Source: Sporocytophaga myxococcoides DSM 11118 | GTDB taxonomy: Bacteria; Bacteroidota; Bacteroidia; Cytophagales; Cytophagaceae | Length of the DNA: 64,000 nt | Direction of reading: 5' to 3' | NCBI RefSeq assembly: GCF_000426725.1 | Contig: NZ_AUFX01000009.1 | Coordinates: 1 to 64,000 of the forward strand | Shown: positions 28,281 through 37,290 of the stretch, piece after piece | Layout: the number at the start of each line of letters is the position of its first letter | Position numbering within the stretch: the first letter of the stretch is position 1 | Notes under the pieces: generated by a model | Database searches by the model: none | The model's input: the letters and a program-made list of their open reading frames with translations, nothing else | What the model was told of the DNA's origin: nothing | Made by a program: the position numbers and the translations under genes

Positions 28281-30101
28281 CTATCTCTTTATAAATTTTC
28301 TTGTCTCAACAGCACCGTCAGGCAACGTTAACAATAATAAATAATTTCCAGATCCAAAATCAGCAAGGTCCAAAATTGATTCATTAGAAAATGCTCTCAT
28401 CAATTTTCCATCATTAGAATAAACCTTTCCTGTAAATTGACTTACACCTTGAGGCATATTAATCTGAAGGAAAGAACTTGCAGGATTAGGACCAATTGTA
28501 AGCTCTTCAGCAAGCCTATTTCTTGTTGAAGCAATTGCAGGGCAAGAAATTTCAGCTTCAAATCCATTATTCATAAACGAAAATGAGCTAGTAGAATTTA
28601 ATTCAATGGTCAATGGCTTACCAGGCCCGGATGCAGTAAATGTCTTTTTATCCTCTTCAGTAAAATCATCAGTAATCTCTTCCAGAAGTTTTGAAGAAGA
28701 TCCTCCATCACCATCATAAATCTTTAAATCATCAAAGATACCAAGGCTCACATTGTTTAAAGTAATTACAACAAGTTTATCAGGACTGCCAGGATAAATT
28801 GTCATACTTCCATCAGTAGGCACTTCATAGATAGCATCAGGACCTCCGTTATCATAAACCAGCCCGTTACATGCATGAATAACTGTATTACCGGTTACTG
28901 GTAGCAATAATGTTTTTGCTATGCTATTATCAACTTTAAAGGAATCTATTAAAATACTCTCGCCCTCCAGAGATAGCTCCCCTTTTGGGTCTAACTGAAG
29001 GAAAATATAGTATGTTCCATTTTGAGTAAAACCATGTTCAGAAGGAATAAATGACCCTACATATGGATCATACATATAGCTATCTACATCAGTGAATGTT
29101 CCTGCGTCTAGTTGTACAGAGGCATTTTTAATGTCTTTTGTAGTACCTGCTTTTACTACAAAGTCAATACTTGGAATAGTTTGTAACTCTCCGTCAGATT
29201 CAACTTTAAATTCAAAACTAAACTTATTATCTGCATTATTAGCTTCCGGGGCCAACTCCCAGTCTTCTATTGACGCAGAGATAGCAGGCTCTACAACATA
29301 AATACTATCTAAGGAAAAGTTATTAGTTTCATCTGACTCAGGGAATAGATTATCATAATCCATTACTGTGAAAAAATAATACTTCCCTACAGGAACCTCT
29401 AATGGAATTTGTAAAATTCCTTCATTGATATATGTAAATGTTCCTTTATAGATAGAAGTGTAAACATCTTCATAAACCTTTTGATCATTTGCATCAAGCA
29501 CTTTATCCTTTGAAATAAAATAGCTCATTTTAAAAGGACCGGTAGGAGTTTCTGATGCATTTTGAGGAGATGATTCTGTTCCAAGATTTACTCCCTTCGG
29601 CACAGTATCTGAAATCATTCCTGATCCATCGCTAAGATAAAAATCATAAGAGGGATATTCATCTATACATTCAATTGTAAAATCCAGACCAGATGCTTCA
29701 TATCCTGTTTTAAATCTTAAAGTAATGGCACCATTTACAGGTGATCCATAGAACACATCATAAGGCCCGGAGCTTGGCACCAGAAAGCTTTCAAAAGTCA
29801 TCGACTTTGCGCTTGTATTATCACCGAAATAAATTTCAAGCTCAGAAAAATAAGCATTGTAATCATTTAGTGTAAGTTTAACAACCTTGCCATTTTCAGG
29901 AAGTATCGTCACTATACCTTCAGAGTCGGGAGTATAATTTCCATCAGCCCCACCATCGTCATACAAATGACCTGAGCAGGTGGTAATAGTAGTGCTCCCG
30001 GAAGTCGGGAATTTAAATGTCTGGGCGGCCGCGTCAAGATTAAAAAAAAGACAGCCAACAAGCATTATGGATGCTAATTGTTTAGATAAAAGTTTTTTCA
30101 T
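28281..30101 (-). CDS. Secreted T9SS type A protein with two CUB-like domains
   Basis: This is a 606-residue exported protein. The signal peptide is MKKLLSKQLASIMLVGCLFFNLDAAAQ. Two CUB-like domains flank the core: residues about 35-145 (TTCSGHLYDDGGADGNYTPDSEGIVTI) and about 385-515 (NGLVYDNGGPDAIYEVPTDG). Between them is a CARDB-like beta domain (about 150-265, ending DYDNLFPESDETNNFSL) and a second beta domain. The C-terminus (IGPNPASSFLQINM ... NYLLLLTLPDGAVETRKFIK) is a T9SS type A sorting domain. The paired YDxGGxDxxY motifs are typical of bacterial CUB domains. No catalytic domain is visible, so a binding or adhesive role is likely. Confidence 0.85.
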   Translation of the reverse strand: MKKLLSKQLASIMLVGCLFFNLDAAAQTFKFPTSGSTTITTCSGHLYDDGGADGNYTPDSEGIVTILPENGKVVKLTLNDYNAYFSELEIYFGDNTSAKSMTFESFLVPSSGPYDVFYGSPVNGAITLRFKTGYEASGLDFTIECIDEYPSYDFYLSDGSGMISDTVPKGVNLGTESSPQNASETPTGPFKMSYFISKDKVLDANDQKVYEDVYTSIYKGTFTYINEGILQIPLEVPVGKYYFFTVMDYDNLFPESDETNNFSLDSIYVVEPAISASIEDWELAPEANNADNKFSFEFKVESDGELQTIPSIDFVVKAGTTKDIKNASVQLDAGTFTDVDSYMYDPYVGSFIPSEHGFTQNGTYYIFLQLDPKGELSLEGESILIDSFKVDNSIAKTLLLPVTGNTVIHACNGLVYDNGGPDAIYEVPTDGSMTIYPGSPDKLVVITLNNVSLGIFDDLKIYDGDGGSSSKLLEEITDDFTEEDKKTFTASGPGKPLTIELNSTSSFSFMNNGFEAEISCPAIASTRNRLAEELTIGPNPASSFLQINMPQGVSQFTGKVYSNDGKLMRAFSNESILDLADFGSGNYLLLLTLPDGAVETRKFIKR

Positions 30102-30304
30102 AGAAAATATATTAATAAAAATTAAAATTTTAATAAAGATAATAGATTATTGGAATTTTGCATGATTCAGAAAATGAGCATACTATGCAAAAATGAAAAA
30201 TTATTCAAAGATAAAACCTAATCAACTCTATCTTTTGGAGTTAACATTTTTTTAACATTTCCCTGAACCCCCTGTTTAAACATTATAATCTTCTCTTCGA
30301 CAAC

Positions 30305-32893
30305 GTGAAATTGATATATAAATATTTTTATTATATAACATTGTTGCTTTGGTTTTTCGGGGTACACCAAGGCATTGCACAAGAGAACCAACAGCCAAAA
30401 GGAATTCTGATTACAACTATTCCTAACAAAAATTATAAAGCAGGATTTGTAAAAAGAATACTTCTCGGTACTCACTACAGAAAAGAGTGGACGACACCTA
30501 TTCAGGTAAAGGTATTCAAAGCAGACACTGCATTTGGAGGCCTTACTCCGATAAAGCAAGGCGGCAGCAGACAGACAACCAACCTGCACCTCAAAGATTC
30601 TATTGGTCGACAATATGTAATCAGATCCATCAACAAAACTCCAACACGTGTTCTTGAAGATGAATTTCAGAAAACTGTGATTGCAAAAATCCTGCAAGAT
30701 CAGGCCTCTTCAGAAAACCCTTATGGCCAATTGGTGATTCCACCACTTGCGAGAGCTGCAAAAGTTTTTTATACAACACCCAGGCTTATCTATATTCCCT
30801 ATGATTCTTCATTAGGAAAATTTGCCCCCACCTTTGCAAACATGCTTGCCTTTATTGAAGAACGACCTGATGAAGACATGTCTCACCTTGCCAGTTCAGG
30901 AAATTCAAAGAATGTAGTAAGCACAAGGAAAATGTTCGAGAAAAAATTCAAGGACAATGATAACATTGTTGACTATCGATTATTTGCCAGAACCAGACTT
31001 TTTGATATGCTCATTGGTGATTGGGGAAGACATGACGATCAGTGGAGATGGGCAACTTATGATTATGGCAAAGGAACATTATTCAAACCTATTCCCAGAG
31101 ATAGAGACCATGTGTTTTATAAAGCCGATGGAGTAATCCCTTTTATTGCCAGCCAGAAATGGGCTATTCGTAACAATGAAAATTTCACTTATAAATACAA
31201 TGATATTGTAGGGCTCAACATGAGCGCAAAATCCCTGGACAGGCCATTGCTCGCATCACTGACAAAACAAGACTGGCTTGATATAGCTGATAGTCTTAAA
31301 ACTGAATTAACCGATCAAATTATAGAAGAAGCTGTTAAACATATGCCTGAAAATATTTATCCTCTCCACGGAAGTGAGATTACTGCAAAGTTAAAATCAC
31401 GCAGGGATAAGCTTGGTAAGGCAGCACTAAAATACTATAAACTATTGGCAAAAGATATAGATGTAGTAGGCTCATCAAAAAAGGAAACTTTTATCGTCAA
31501 CAGACTGGATGGTCATAATACAGAAGTTACAGTACTAAACAGTGACTCCGACACTATATTTCACAGATTGGTATTCGGAAAAGAAACCAGGGAAATAAGA
31601 CTATATGGATTAGGCGGAGATGATGTATACAATATCACTGGAAGACACAGCAGGCACTCTCAAGTCCGGGTTATAAAAGACGAAAATGTGAGGGAGCTTA
31701 ATGACAGCATCAATGAAGCAACTTTCTTTAATCAATACTCATATGTCACGGGAAACTTGGGGAACCAGTTAATGAATAATACCAAAATCATCTTCATGAG
31801 GGCAGATGCAGAAAATACGAAATCATCTGCATACGATAGATCTGATTATGATTACAATCTTACCACAATCAGACCCTCACTTCAATACAACGTTGATGAC
31901 GGAATATTTTTGGGGATAGGTGTATTAAGAAAATCGTTCGGATTCCGTAAGTATCCATATGCATCATACCACTCAGGAACCATCAACTATTCGACCCGCA
32001 CACAGGCTTTTTCAATCAACTATTTCGGAGATTTTAAGAAAGTAGCAGGAAAGTGGAACCTGATGCTGGATGCATTAGTATTCGGTCCCAAATATGCGCT
32101 CAATTATTTTGGAATGGGCAATGAAACCCAGATCGCATCAGACACCTCTATAGATTACTACAGAGTAAAAGCACATAATTTCAGGTTTGCACCTCTCTTT
32201 TATAAGAATTTAAATACCAAAATGATCTTGGGAATAGGTCCTCAATTTCAATATGTAGAAATTGAAGATACACCTGGTCGATTTATTTCCACTCCTCAGG
32301 CAGAAACTACACCTGCTGATTTTGACAGGAACAATTACCTTGGAGTGAAAATATTCTATCAGTTCAATACCCTTGACAATAATATCTTTCCTAAAAAAGG
32401 TATCAGATTCAATACTCAGATCACTTATTATAAAGAAATAAGCAAGACACAGCAGTTTGTAAACATAGCCCCTGATATTTCATTTTTCTACACACCCAAA
32501 TTCATGAAGTTTACAACTTTCGCCACAAGAATCGGGGGAGGAACTAATCTTGGCTCGTTTAAATTCTTCCAGTCCAATACCCTGGGCGGTACTACAAACT
32601 TGAGGGGATACAGAAGAACCAGGTACTATGGACGGTCAAGTTTCTACCAAAACACTGAAGCCAGGATAAAATTAGCTGATGTCAACTTTTACCTCTTCCC
32701 GGGTAAAATCGGATTGATATTATTCTTCGACTATGGCCGTGTATGGGCTGATAACGAAAAGTCACACGAACTACACTACGGATATGGGCCTGGACTTTAC
32801 CTTCAGATCCATAACCGATTAGCCTTTACCGGAACCTATGGTTTAAGTACAGACAAGAGCTACTTCAACCTCCAATTAGGATTTTTATTCTAA
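30305..32893 (+). CDS. Outer-membrane BamA/TamA-like barrel with kinase-like N-terminal region
   Basis: This 862-residue protein starts at a GTG, chosen because it opens a signal peptide (KYFYYITLLLWFFGVHQGIAQ). The C-terminal third is a surface-antigen (D15/BamA/TamA-like) beta barrel with FFQSNTLGGTTNLRGYRRTRYYG (about 755-780) and an aromatic last residue. The N-terminal half is unlike POTRA domains. Residues about 82-110 (KQGGSRQTTNLHLKDSIGRQYVIRS) look like a nucleotide-binding N-lobe. Residues about 228-245 (RLFDMLIGDWGRHDDQWRW) and 264-268 (PRDRD) look like the catalytic and metal-binding loops of HipA/CotH/FAM20-type kinases. The usual Asp of a DRH loop is Gly here (GRH). It is monocistronic and divergent from the CUB-like gene. 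The barrel call is strong and the kinase-like call is an inference. Confidence 0.75.
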   Translation: MKLIYKYFYYITLLLWFFGVHQGIAQENQQPKGILITTIPNKNYKAGFVKRILLGTHYRKEWTTPIQVKVFKADTAFGGLTPIKQGGSRQTTNLHLKDSIGRQYVIRSINKTPTRVLEDEFQKTVIAKILQDQASSENPYGQLVIPPLARAAKVFYTTPRLIYIPYDSSLGKFAPTFANMLAFIEERPDEDMSHLASSGNSKNVVSTRKMFEKKFKDNDNIVDYRLFARTRLFDMLIGDWGRHDDQWRWATYDYGKGTLFKPIPRDRDHVFYKADGVIPFIASQKWAIRNNENFTYKYNDIVGLNMSAKSLDRPLLASLTKQDWLDIADSLKTELTDQIIEEAVKHMPENIYPLHGSEITAKLKSRRDKLGKAALKYYKLLAKDIDVVGSSKKETFIVNRLDGHNTEVTVLNSDSDTIFHRLVFGKETREIRLYGLGGDDVYNITGRHSRHSQVRVIKDENVRELNDSINEATFFNQYSYVTGNLGNQLMNNTKIIFMRADAENTKSSAYDRSDYDYNLTTIRPSLQYNVDDGIFLGIGVLRKSFGFRKYPYASYHSGTINYSTRTQAFSINYFGDFKKVAGKWNLMLDALVFGPKYALNYFGMGNETQIASDTSIDYYRVKAHNFRFAPLFYKNLNTKMILGIGPQFQYVEIEDTPGRFISTPQAETTPADFDRNNYLGVKIFYQFNTLDNNIFPKKGIRFNTQITYYKEISKTQQFVNIAPDISFFYTPKFMKFTTFATRIGGGTNLGSFKFFQSNTLGGTTNLRGYRRTRYYGRSSFYQNTEARIKLADVNFYLFPGKIGLILFFDYGRVWADNEKSHELHYGYGPGLYLQIHNRLAFTGTYGLSTDKSYFNLQLGFLF

Positions 32894-33019
32894 AAAATTG
32901 TATTATTTATAAAAATACCTATTTACGGTATTGAAAAATACTATAATAAATTAGAATATTGCAACGTTAAATTGTAAATTCAAGTAAAAGAGGCAATTAA
33001 CCTTCTAAAACTTTCAATT

Positions 33020-33433
33020 ATGGCTAAAATGTTAATGGAGCTCAAAAGTCACAAAGAAAATTATCTTATGATTAACAATGATGCTTCAGACCTCGGAATT
33101 CTAGAATTCTATGGAAATCATACCGATTTAACAAAGCCTTATTATATTCAGATAAGATCGGTTAAAAATCCGGTTATAAAAGGGGAATTTATTAAAAATG
33201 ATAGTCAGGCAGAGACAGAAGCCAAGGTTTACCTTTATTTTGATGAATTTACTTTTGGAAAAATCTGGACCATTGTAAGCAGTAACTCCTCCATTTTTTT
33301 AGATCTTTCCGTAAGTGAAAGCGAACATTTCCGGTTTGACAGACATGGAGAACTTATTTATACCAAAAGATATACTTTCAAAGAAGCTTCACTAAAACTT
33401 AATTCATTTCATCAGAAGGAATGGGTGTATTAA
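33020..33433 (+). CDS. Hypothetical protein
   Basis: This is a 137-residue protein of unknown function. It is soluble, with no signal or membrane segment, and mixed alpha/beta with a beta-rich look (YYIQIRSVKNPVIKGEF, AKVYLYFDEFTFG). It lies between the barrel gene and the converging HAD operon, and its ATG at 33020 is not preceded by a Shine-Dalgarno sequence. I recognise no family. Confidence 0.6.
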   Translation: MAKMLMELKSHKENYLMINNDASDLGILEFYGNHTDLTKPYYIQIRSVKNPVIKGEFIKNDSQAETEAKVYLYFDEFTFGKIWTIVSSNSSIFLDLSVSESEHFRFDRHGELIYTKRYTFKEASLKLNSFHQKEWVY

Positions 33434-33475
33434 TATACGAATCCATTTTACCTGTAATAATAAAAATATTCAGGA

Positions 33476-34468
33476 TTACTTATTTTTAAAAACTGTTTTC
33501 CAATCATCTTTAATACTTATCACATTCCAGCCATTGGCAGCGGCTGCCTGGAGAGAAACATTGTCTTTTTCCTGATAGCTGAATTCTCTTACTGCATCAT
33601 TGTGGTTGATTAAAAGTTGAAATGAAGGTCCTTTTCTTTCATCTGAATAAGTAAGCATAGCAATATCTCCTCCTGACTTTTCATTACCTGCAACAAACAC
33701 GGGGATCTTTCCTATATGATAGCTTATATTGACAGGCTTTTCTTCTTTATCATTAAAACTCTGCATTATAGTATCTCTCCATAATGCGTGTTTTCCGTCA
33801 ACTCTTTTAAACTCCAGTTTCAATGTACTACCAATTACCTGCTGCACAGGTATTCCATAAATATCATCTGAAAAAGCTCTGATAAATTCTGCATTACCTC
33901 CGGAGCAGATCCATGTCTCAAACCCTTTATCTCTTAAGAAAGCCAAAAGTTCCAGCATAGGTTGATATCCTAGTGAAGTAAATGGGACATTGAATCTGGG
34001 ATGTTTTTCATTATTCAAAAAGGTTGCAATGTCTTTTTCAAATGTTCCTTCGGTTCTATTGCCATATGCAGCTAATGCCAACTCCATAACTCCTTTGTGG
34101 TTATTCATTTCAAAGAAGGCAGTATCTTTTTCGACTACAGCTTTAAATGGTTCTTTTGTTTTCAAGGAAGGATCTTTAGCAATCATTGCTTTGATAGTCT
34201 TAAGTAAGAACACCCCCTCTATCAAAGGCTGTTCCGGCCATAAAGTTCCATCATTATCGAATACTGCTATACGTTTTTCAGACTCAATATAGTCATTGCT
34301 CCCTTCCCTCGTGACCTTCTCCACAAATTCAAGGATTGCTTTTTTATTCATCCCCTCTTTCCATGAAGGAAGAGGGTCAATGCTTTTTACATAATTAACA
34401 GAGGAAAATAAAATTGCTGTTGTTACCGAAAGAAGCAATACAGAAGCCCTTCTAAACACTACATTCAT
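33476..34468 (-). CDS. HAD-superfamily hydrolase with N-terminal signal or anchor
   Basis: This is a 330-residue HAD hydrolase. The N-terminus (RRASVLLLSVTTAILFSSVNY) looks like a signal peptide or anchor, suggesting periplasmic location. The catalytic motif I is IAVFDNDGTLW, with the nucleophile and general acid Asp of the DxDGT type. Motif II is ICSGGNAEF and motif III/IV is VFVAGNEKSGGDIAML. It resembles the phosphoserine-phosphatase-like subfamily, but the substrate is unknown. It is the last gene of the operon, 31 bp after the formylglycine-generating enzyme. HAD proteins of this type are often found next to sulfatase genes, which fits a sulfate or sulfatase-linked role; this is from memory. 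Confidence 0.8.
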   Translation of the reverse strand: MNVVFRRASVLLLSVTTAILFSSVNYVKSIDPLPSWKEGMNKKAILEFVEKVTREGSNDYIESEKRIAVFDNDGTLWPEQPLIEGVFLLKTIKAMIAKDPSLKTKEPFKAVVEKDTAFFEMNNHKGVMELALAAYGNRTEGTFEKDIATFLNNEKHPRFNVPFTSLGYQPMLELLAFLRDKGFETWICSGGNAEFIRAFSDDIYGIPVQQVIGSTLKLEFKRVDGKHALWRDTIMQSFNDKEEKPVNISYHIGKIPVFVAGNEKSGGDIAMLTYSDERKGPSFQLLINHNDAVREFSYQEKDNVSLQAAAANGWNVISIKDDWKTVFKNK

Positions 34469-34499
34469 GTTGATTTAGGGTAAACCTTTTTCTTAAAAC

Positions 34500-35489
34500 T
34501 TATAACTTATTACTTAAAACTCTTACAATGCATCTGAACCCTATATGGCAGGATCCTGAATCAATCATTTGAGGAGAGCGGGCAGCTGGCCTGAAACGGA
34601 AACAGTAATTCGGGGCACAGAGATGACTTCCTCCTTTAAGAACCTTTCGGGGTATTTTTATATCAGGCTGGTGAGGATCAAAACTTGCGTCTCTTTCTCC
34701 TCCCCGAGGATTAGATGGAATGCAACATGCTTTTGATTTATCTGCCTTATGTCTTGAGACATACCAGTCTTGGGTCCATTCCCAAACATTGCCGCACATA
34801 TCGTGCAAACCATAACCATTTGCTGGGTATACTCCTACAGGAGAAGTTCCTTCATACCCGTCCAAGTTAAAGTTCTGCCAAGGGAATTCTCCCTGCCAGA
34901 AATTAGCCATCATCTTTTTGTTTGGAGTCATCTCATCTCCCCACTCAAAAACTTTACCTTCGTGTCCACCTCTCGATGCAAACTCCCATTCCGCTTCCGT
35001 AGGAAGTTCTTTACCTATCCATTTTGCATAAGCTTCCACATCTTCCCATGCTACATGTGTTACAGGATGTTCCCATCTTTCTTTCAGATCACTTCCTGGG
35101 CCTTCAGGATGTCTCCAGTTTGCACCGTGAATAAATGCCCACCAATTCATATAATTATTCAGATCAACTCTTTTAGATGGTTTTTGAAAAACAAGGGAAC
35201 CGGGAAGAAGCATAGCAGGATCAGCACCCGGATAGTCTTCAGCATTTAGAGGCCTCTCCGCTATGGTAACATAGGAAGTCTCTTGTACAAATCTTTCAAA
35301 TTCCTGATTGGTAACATTGAATTTATCCATCCAGAACCCTTCTACCTGCACTTCATGAGCAGGGCTTTCCTCTGGGTAATGCGTATCCGAACCCATCCTA
35401 AATTTTCCACCTGGTATCCAAACCATACATGGGTGTGGTGCTTCATTAACTATATCAGATTTATCTGGACGAATAGTAATATCTTTCAT
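34500..35489 (-). CDS. Formylglycine-generating enzyme (SUMF1/FGE family)
   Basis: This 329-residue enzyme is predicted to oxidise the active-site Cys of sulfatases to formylglycine. Family features are WIPGGKFRMGS near the start, TEAEWEFASRGG, the calcium-site region, GNVWEWTQDW and the active-site strand VLKGGSHLCAPNYCFRFRPAARSP. The two Cys in CAPNYC align with Cys336 and Cys341 of human FGE, so this looks like a true FGE rather than a non-catalytic family member. No signal peptide is seen, which fits cytoplasmic modification before export. It sits between the SulP genes (59 bp) and the HAD gene (31 bp). Its probable clients are the two sulfatases at 9367-13256. Confidence 0.9.
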   Translation of the reverse strand: MKDITIRPDKSDIVNEAPHPCMVWIPGGKFRMGSDTHYPEESPAHEVQVEGFWMDKFNVTNQEFERFVQETSYVTIAERPLNAEDYPGADPAMLLPGSLVFQKPSKRVDLNNYMNWWAFIHGANWRHPEGPGSDLKERWEHPVTHVAWEDVEAYAKWIGKELPTEAEWEFASRGGHEGKVFEWGDEMTPNKKMMANFWQGEFPWQNFNLDGYEGTSPVGVYPANGYGLHDMCGNVWEWTQDWYVSRHKADKSKACCIPSNPRGGERDASFDPHQPDIKIPRKVLKGGSHLCAPNYCFRFRPAARSPQMIDSGSCHIGFRCIVRVLSNKL

Positions 35490-35548
35490 AGGTATGCATC
35501 TGTTGTAACCAATGATACAAACCTCCGGTAAAAATATATGTTTAAAAG

Positions 35549-37213
35549 TTACTGCTGCTCTTTAATCCACTGATATCCATCTTTGCGGGCATGCATTAAT
35601 GGTCTTCCCAATTCAGAATCAAAACGATAGACATTTTCTTTTCCAATCTCTTCCAACAAATCTGTTCTGTCAAGCTGATGGTAGACTAACTGTCCCACTC
35701 CCACCAATTTTAAAATGCATTTATGTTCTTTGAGGTGTTCCAGATATTCTTTAATAACGGTAACAAATGTACTTCCAATCTCTTTTCTGCCGCGAAGTCC
35801 TATAATTACTACAGAATGTTCTGCGTTATCCGCATTCGGAAGAAGGTCTTTCAGCACATATGCTCCTGCAAAAAAGAGGCTACCTGATGGATGGAGCATG
35901 ATTACTTCATTGCTTTTAATTTCCGTTGGAGGAGGTATTTCTTTCAGAAAACCATCATCTGCCACTATCACTGCTTTTAACTTAACCCTGTTAGAAGCCT
36001 CCACTATTTGCAAGATAAAAGTAAGAACCACTGAACCGAGCACGGCAAACTGAATAGGTACTGCAAGTGTAGCTATAAAAGTAAACCCCATAATACATCG
36101 GGCTTGAATGCTTGTTTCCCATATTGTAAAAATCCCTTCCCGGTTGAGGGATGAAAACCCTGAAATGATCAAAATGCCTCCTAAGGCTGCCATTGGCAAT
36201 TGCTCAATGAATCCACTCATTGTGAATACAAGTATTCCAATCATAATAGCTGATATGAAACTTGCCCATCTGGAATAGGCTCCAGCTGAAGTCAAGACAG
36301 AGGTATGACTTACTGACCCACAAACCGGTATGCCTGTAAAAAAACCTGAAACTACGTTAGCAAGACCTTCACCTCTCAAGTCTTTATTTGTGTCCGGATA
36401 TTTTCCGCTGGGGTTTGGTCTCATATGACTCACACCTGCACTTTGTATGAATCCTATTAGAGCAATGGCTAAAGATGATATAAAAACATCTGGAATATTT
36501 TCATATTGAGGTAATACAAATGTAGGCAACTCATCAGGGATTTTATTGTCATTCCCTACAAGTTTGAGGGTTGATATTTTTATAAAAAAAGTTGTAAGTG
36601 TCGCTACTGTTAAAGAAAAAAACATAGAAAAATTTTTGAGTTTAGTTTTTTCCAGATAGAGAATAAGAATGATTGTCAGCATTGCTATGCCTATTGCATA
36701 TAGATTAAATTCTTTGTAATGTAAAATAACATCCAGTGCCTTCAGTACTTTATTACTATGCTTACTTTCATAATACCCGAATATATCTGCAAACTGACTA
36801 AGAACAATAGTTATAGCTACAGCACTCAAAAAGCCTCTCATCACAGAGTTTGAAACAAACCTCATTAGAAAACCAAGTTTAAACATACCCATAAGAATCT
36901 GGATAAGACCTGCAAGTACGGTAATCAACACCAACACAGATATCTTCTCATCCTCACTGATGCCATGCAATGCACCCCTTGTTGCCAAAGCAAGTGCCCC
37001 GGTGGTAGACACAACCATGTATACAGAACTAGTAGTCCATGATCCAATAAAAGGACCAATGATAGATGCATACAAACCATGAATAGGATTCATACCAGCC
37101 ATAGCACCAAGAGCCATACCTTCAGGCAGTGCCGCAATGCTTCCGATAGCTGCCGCTATCATATCCTGGGGGAACTTCAGTTTTTTGCCACTATGTCTCT
37201 TCTTCTCACTCAT
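35549..37213 (-). CDS. SulP family anion transporter with STAS domain (downstream copy)
   Basis: This 554-residue membrane protein has about ten to twelve hydrophobic segments, the SulP signature region (GSWTTSSVYMVVSTTGALALATRG) and a cytoplasmic STAS domain from about residue 430 (EVIMLHPSGSLFFAGAYVLKD ... HSVVIIGLRGRKEIGSTFV). SulP proteins move sulfate, bicarbonate or similar anions; the exact anion cannot be told. It is very similar over its whole length to the neighbouring SulP at 37291-38961, and the pair arose by tandem duplication. The repeat unit includes the preceding gene's tail. It lies in an operon with formylglycine-generating enzyme, so sulfate is the likeliest substrate. Confidence 0.9.
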   Translation of the reverse strand: MSEKKRHSGKKLKFPQDMIAAAIGSIAALPEGMALGAMAGMNPIHGLYASIIGPFIGSWTTSSVYMVVSTTGALALATRGALHGISEDEKISVLVLITVLAGLIQILMGMFKLGFLMRFVSNSVMRGFLSAVAITIVLSQFADIFGYYESKHSNKVLKALDVILHYKEFNLYAIGIAMLTIILILYLEKTKLKNFSMFFSLTVATLTTFFIKISTLKLVGNDNKIPDELPTFVLPQYENIPDVFISSLAIALIGFIQSAGVSHMRPNPSGKYPDTNKDLRGEGLANVVSGFFTGIPVCGSVSHTSVLTSAGAYSRWASFISAIMIGILVFTMSGFIEQLPMAALGGILIISGFSSLNREGIFTIWETSIQARCIMGFTFIATLAVPIQFAVLGSVVLTFILQIVEASNRVKLKAVIVADDGFLKEIPPPTEIKSNEVIMLHPSGSLFFAGAYVLKDLLPNADNAEHSVVIIGLRGRKEIGSTFVTVIKEYLEHLKEHKCILKLVGVGQLVYHQLDRTDLLEEIGKENVYRFDSELGRPLMHARKDGYQWIKEQQ

Positions 37214-37270
37214 TTTTAGGGTAAAAAGATTTTATATTTCTGAGCGGTATTCCTTTTATAAAATACAGGT
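37205..37270. repeat. Duplicated 3' tail of the YihY/BrkB gene, marking the SulP duplication
   Basis: This stretch upstream of the downstream SulP copy is nearly the same as 38950-39018, which encodes the end of the YihY/BrkB gene. Both contain CACTCATTTTTAGGGTAAAAAG and a TTTTATAAAA block. Read on the minus strand, VFYKRNT is still encoded here, then the frame is broken by a short deletion. Confidence 0.7.
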
Positions 37271-37290
37271 ATGTCTTTATATTATAATGT

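Noticed and set aside
30218-30697. 159-codon ORF opposite the barrel gene start
   Set aside because: It is antisense to the signal peptide and N-terminal region of a convincing gene.
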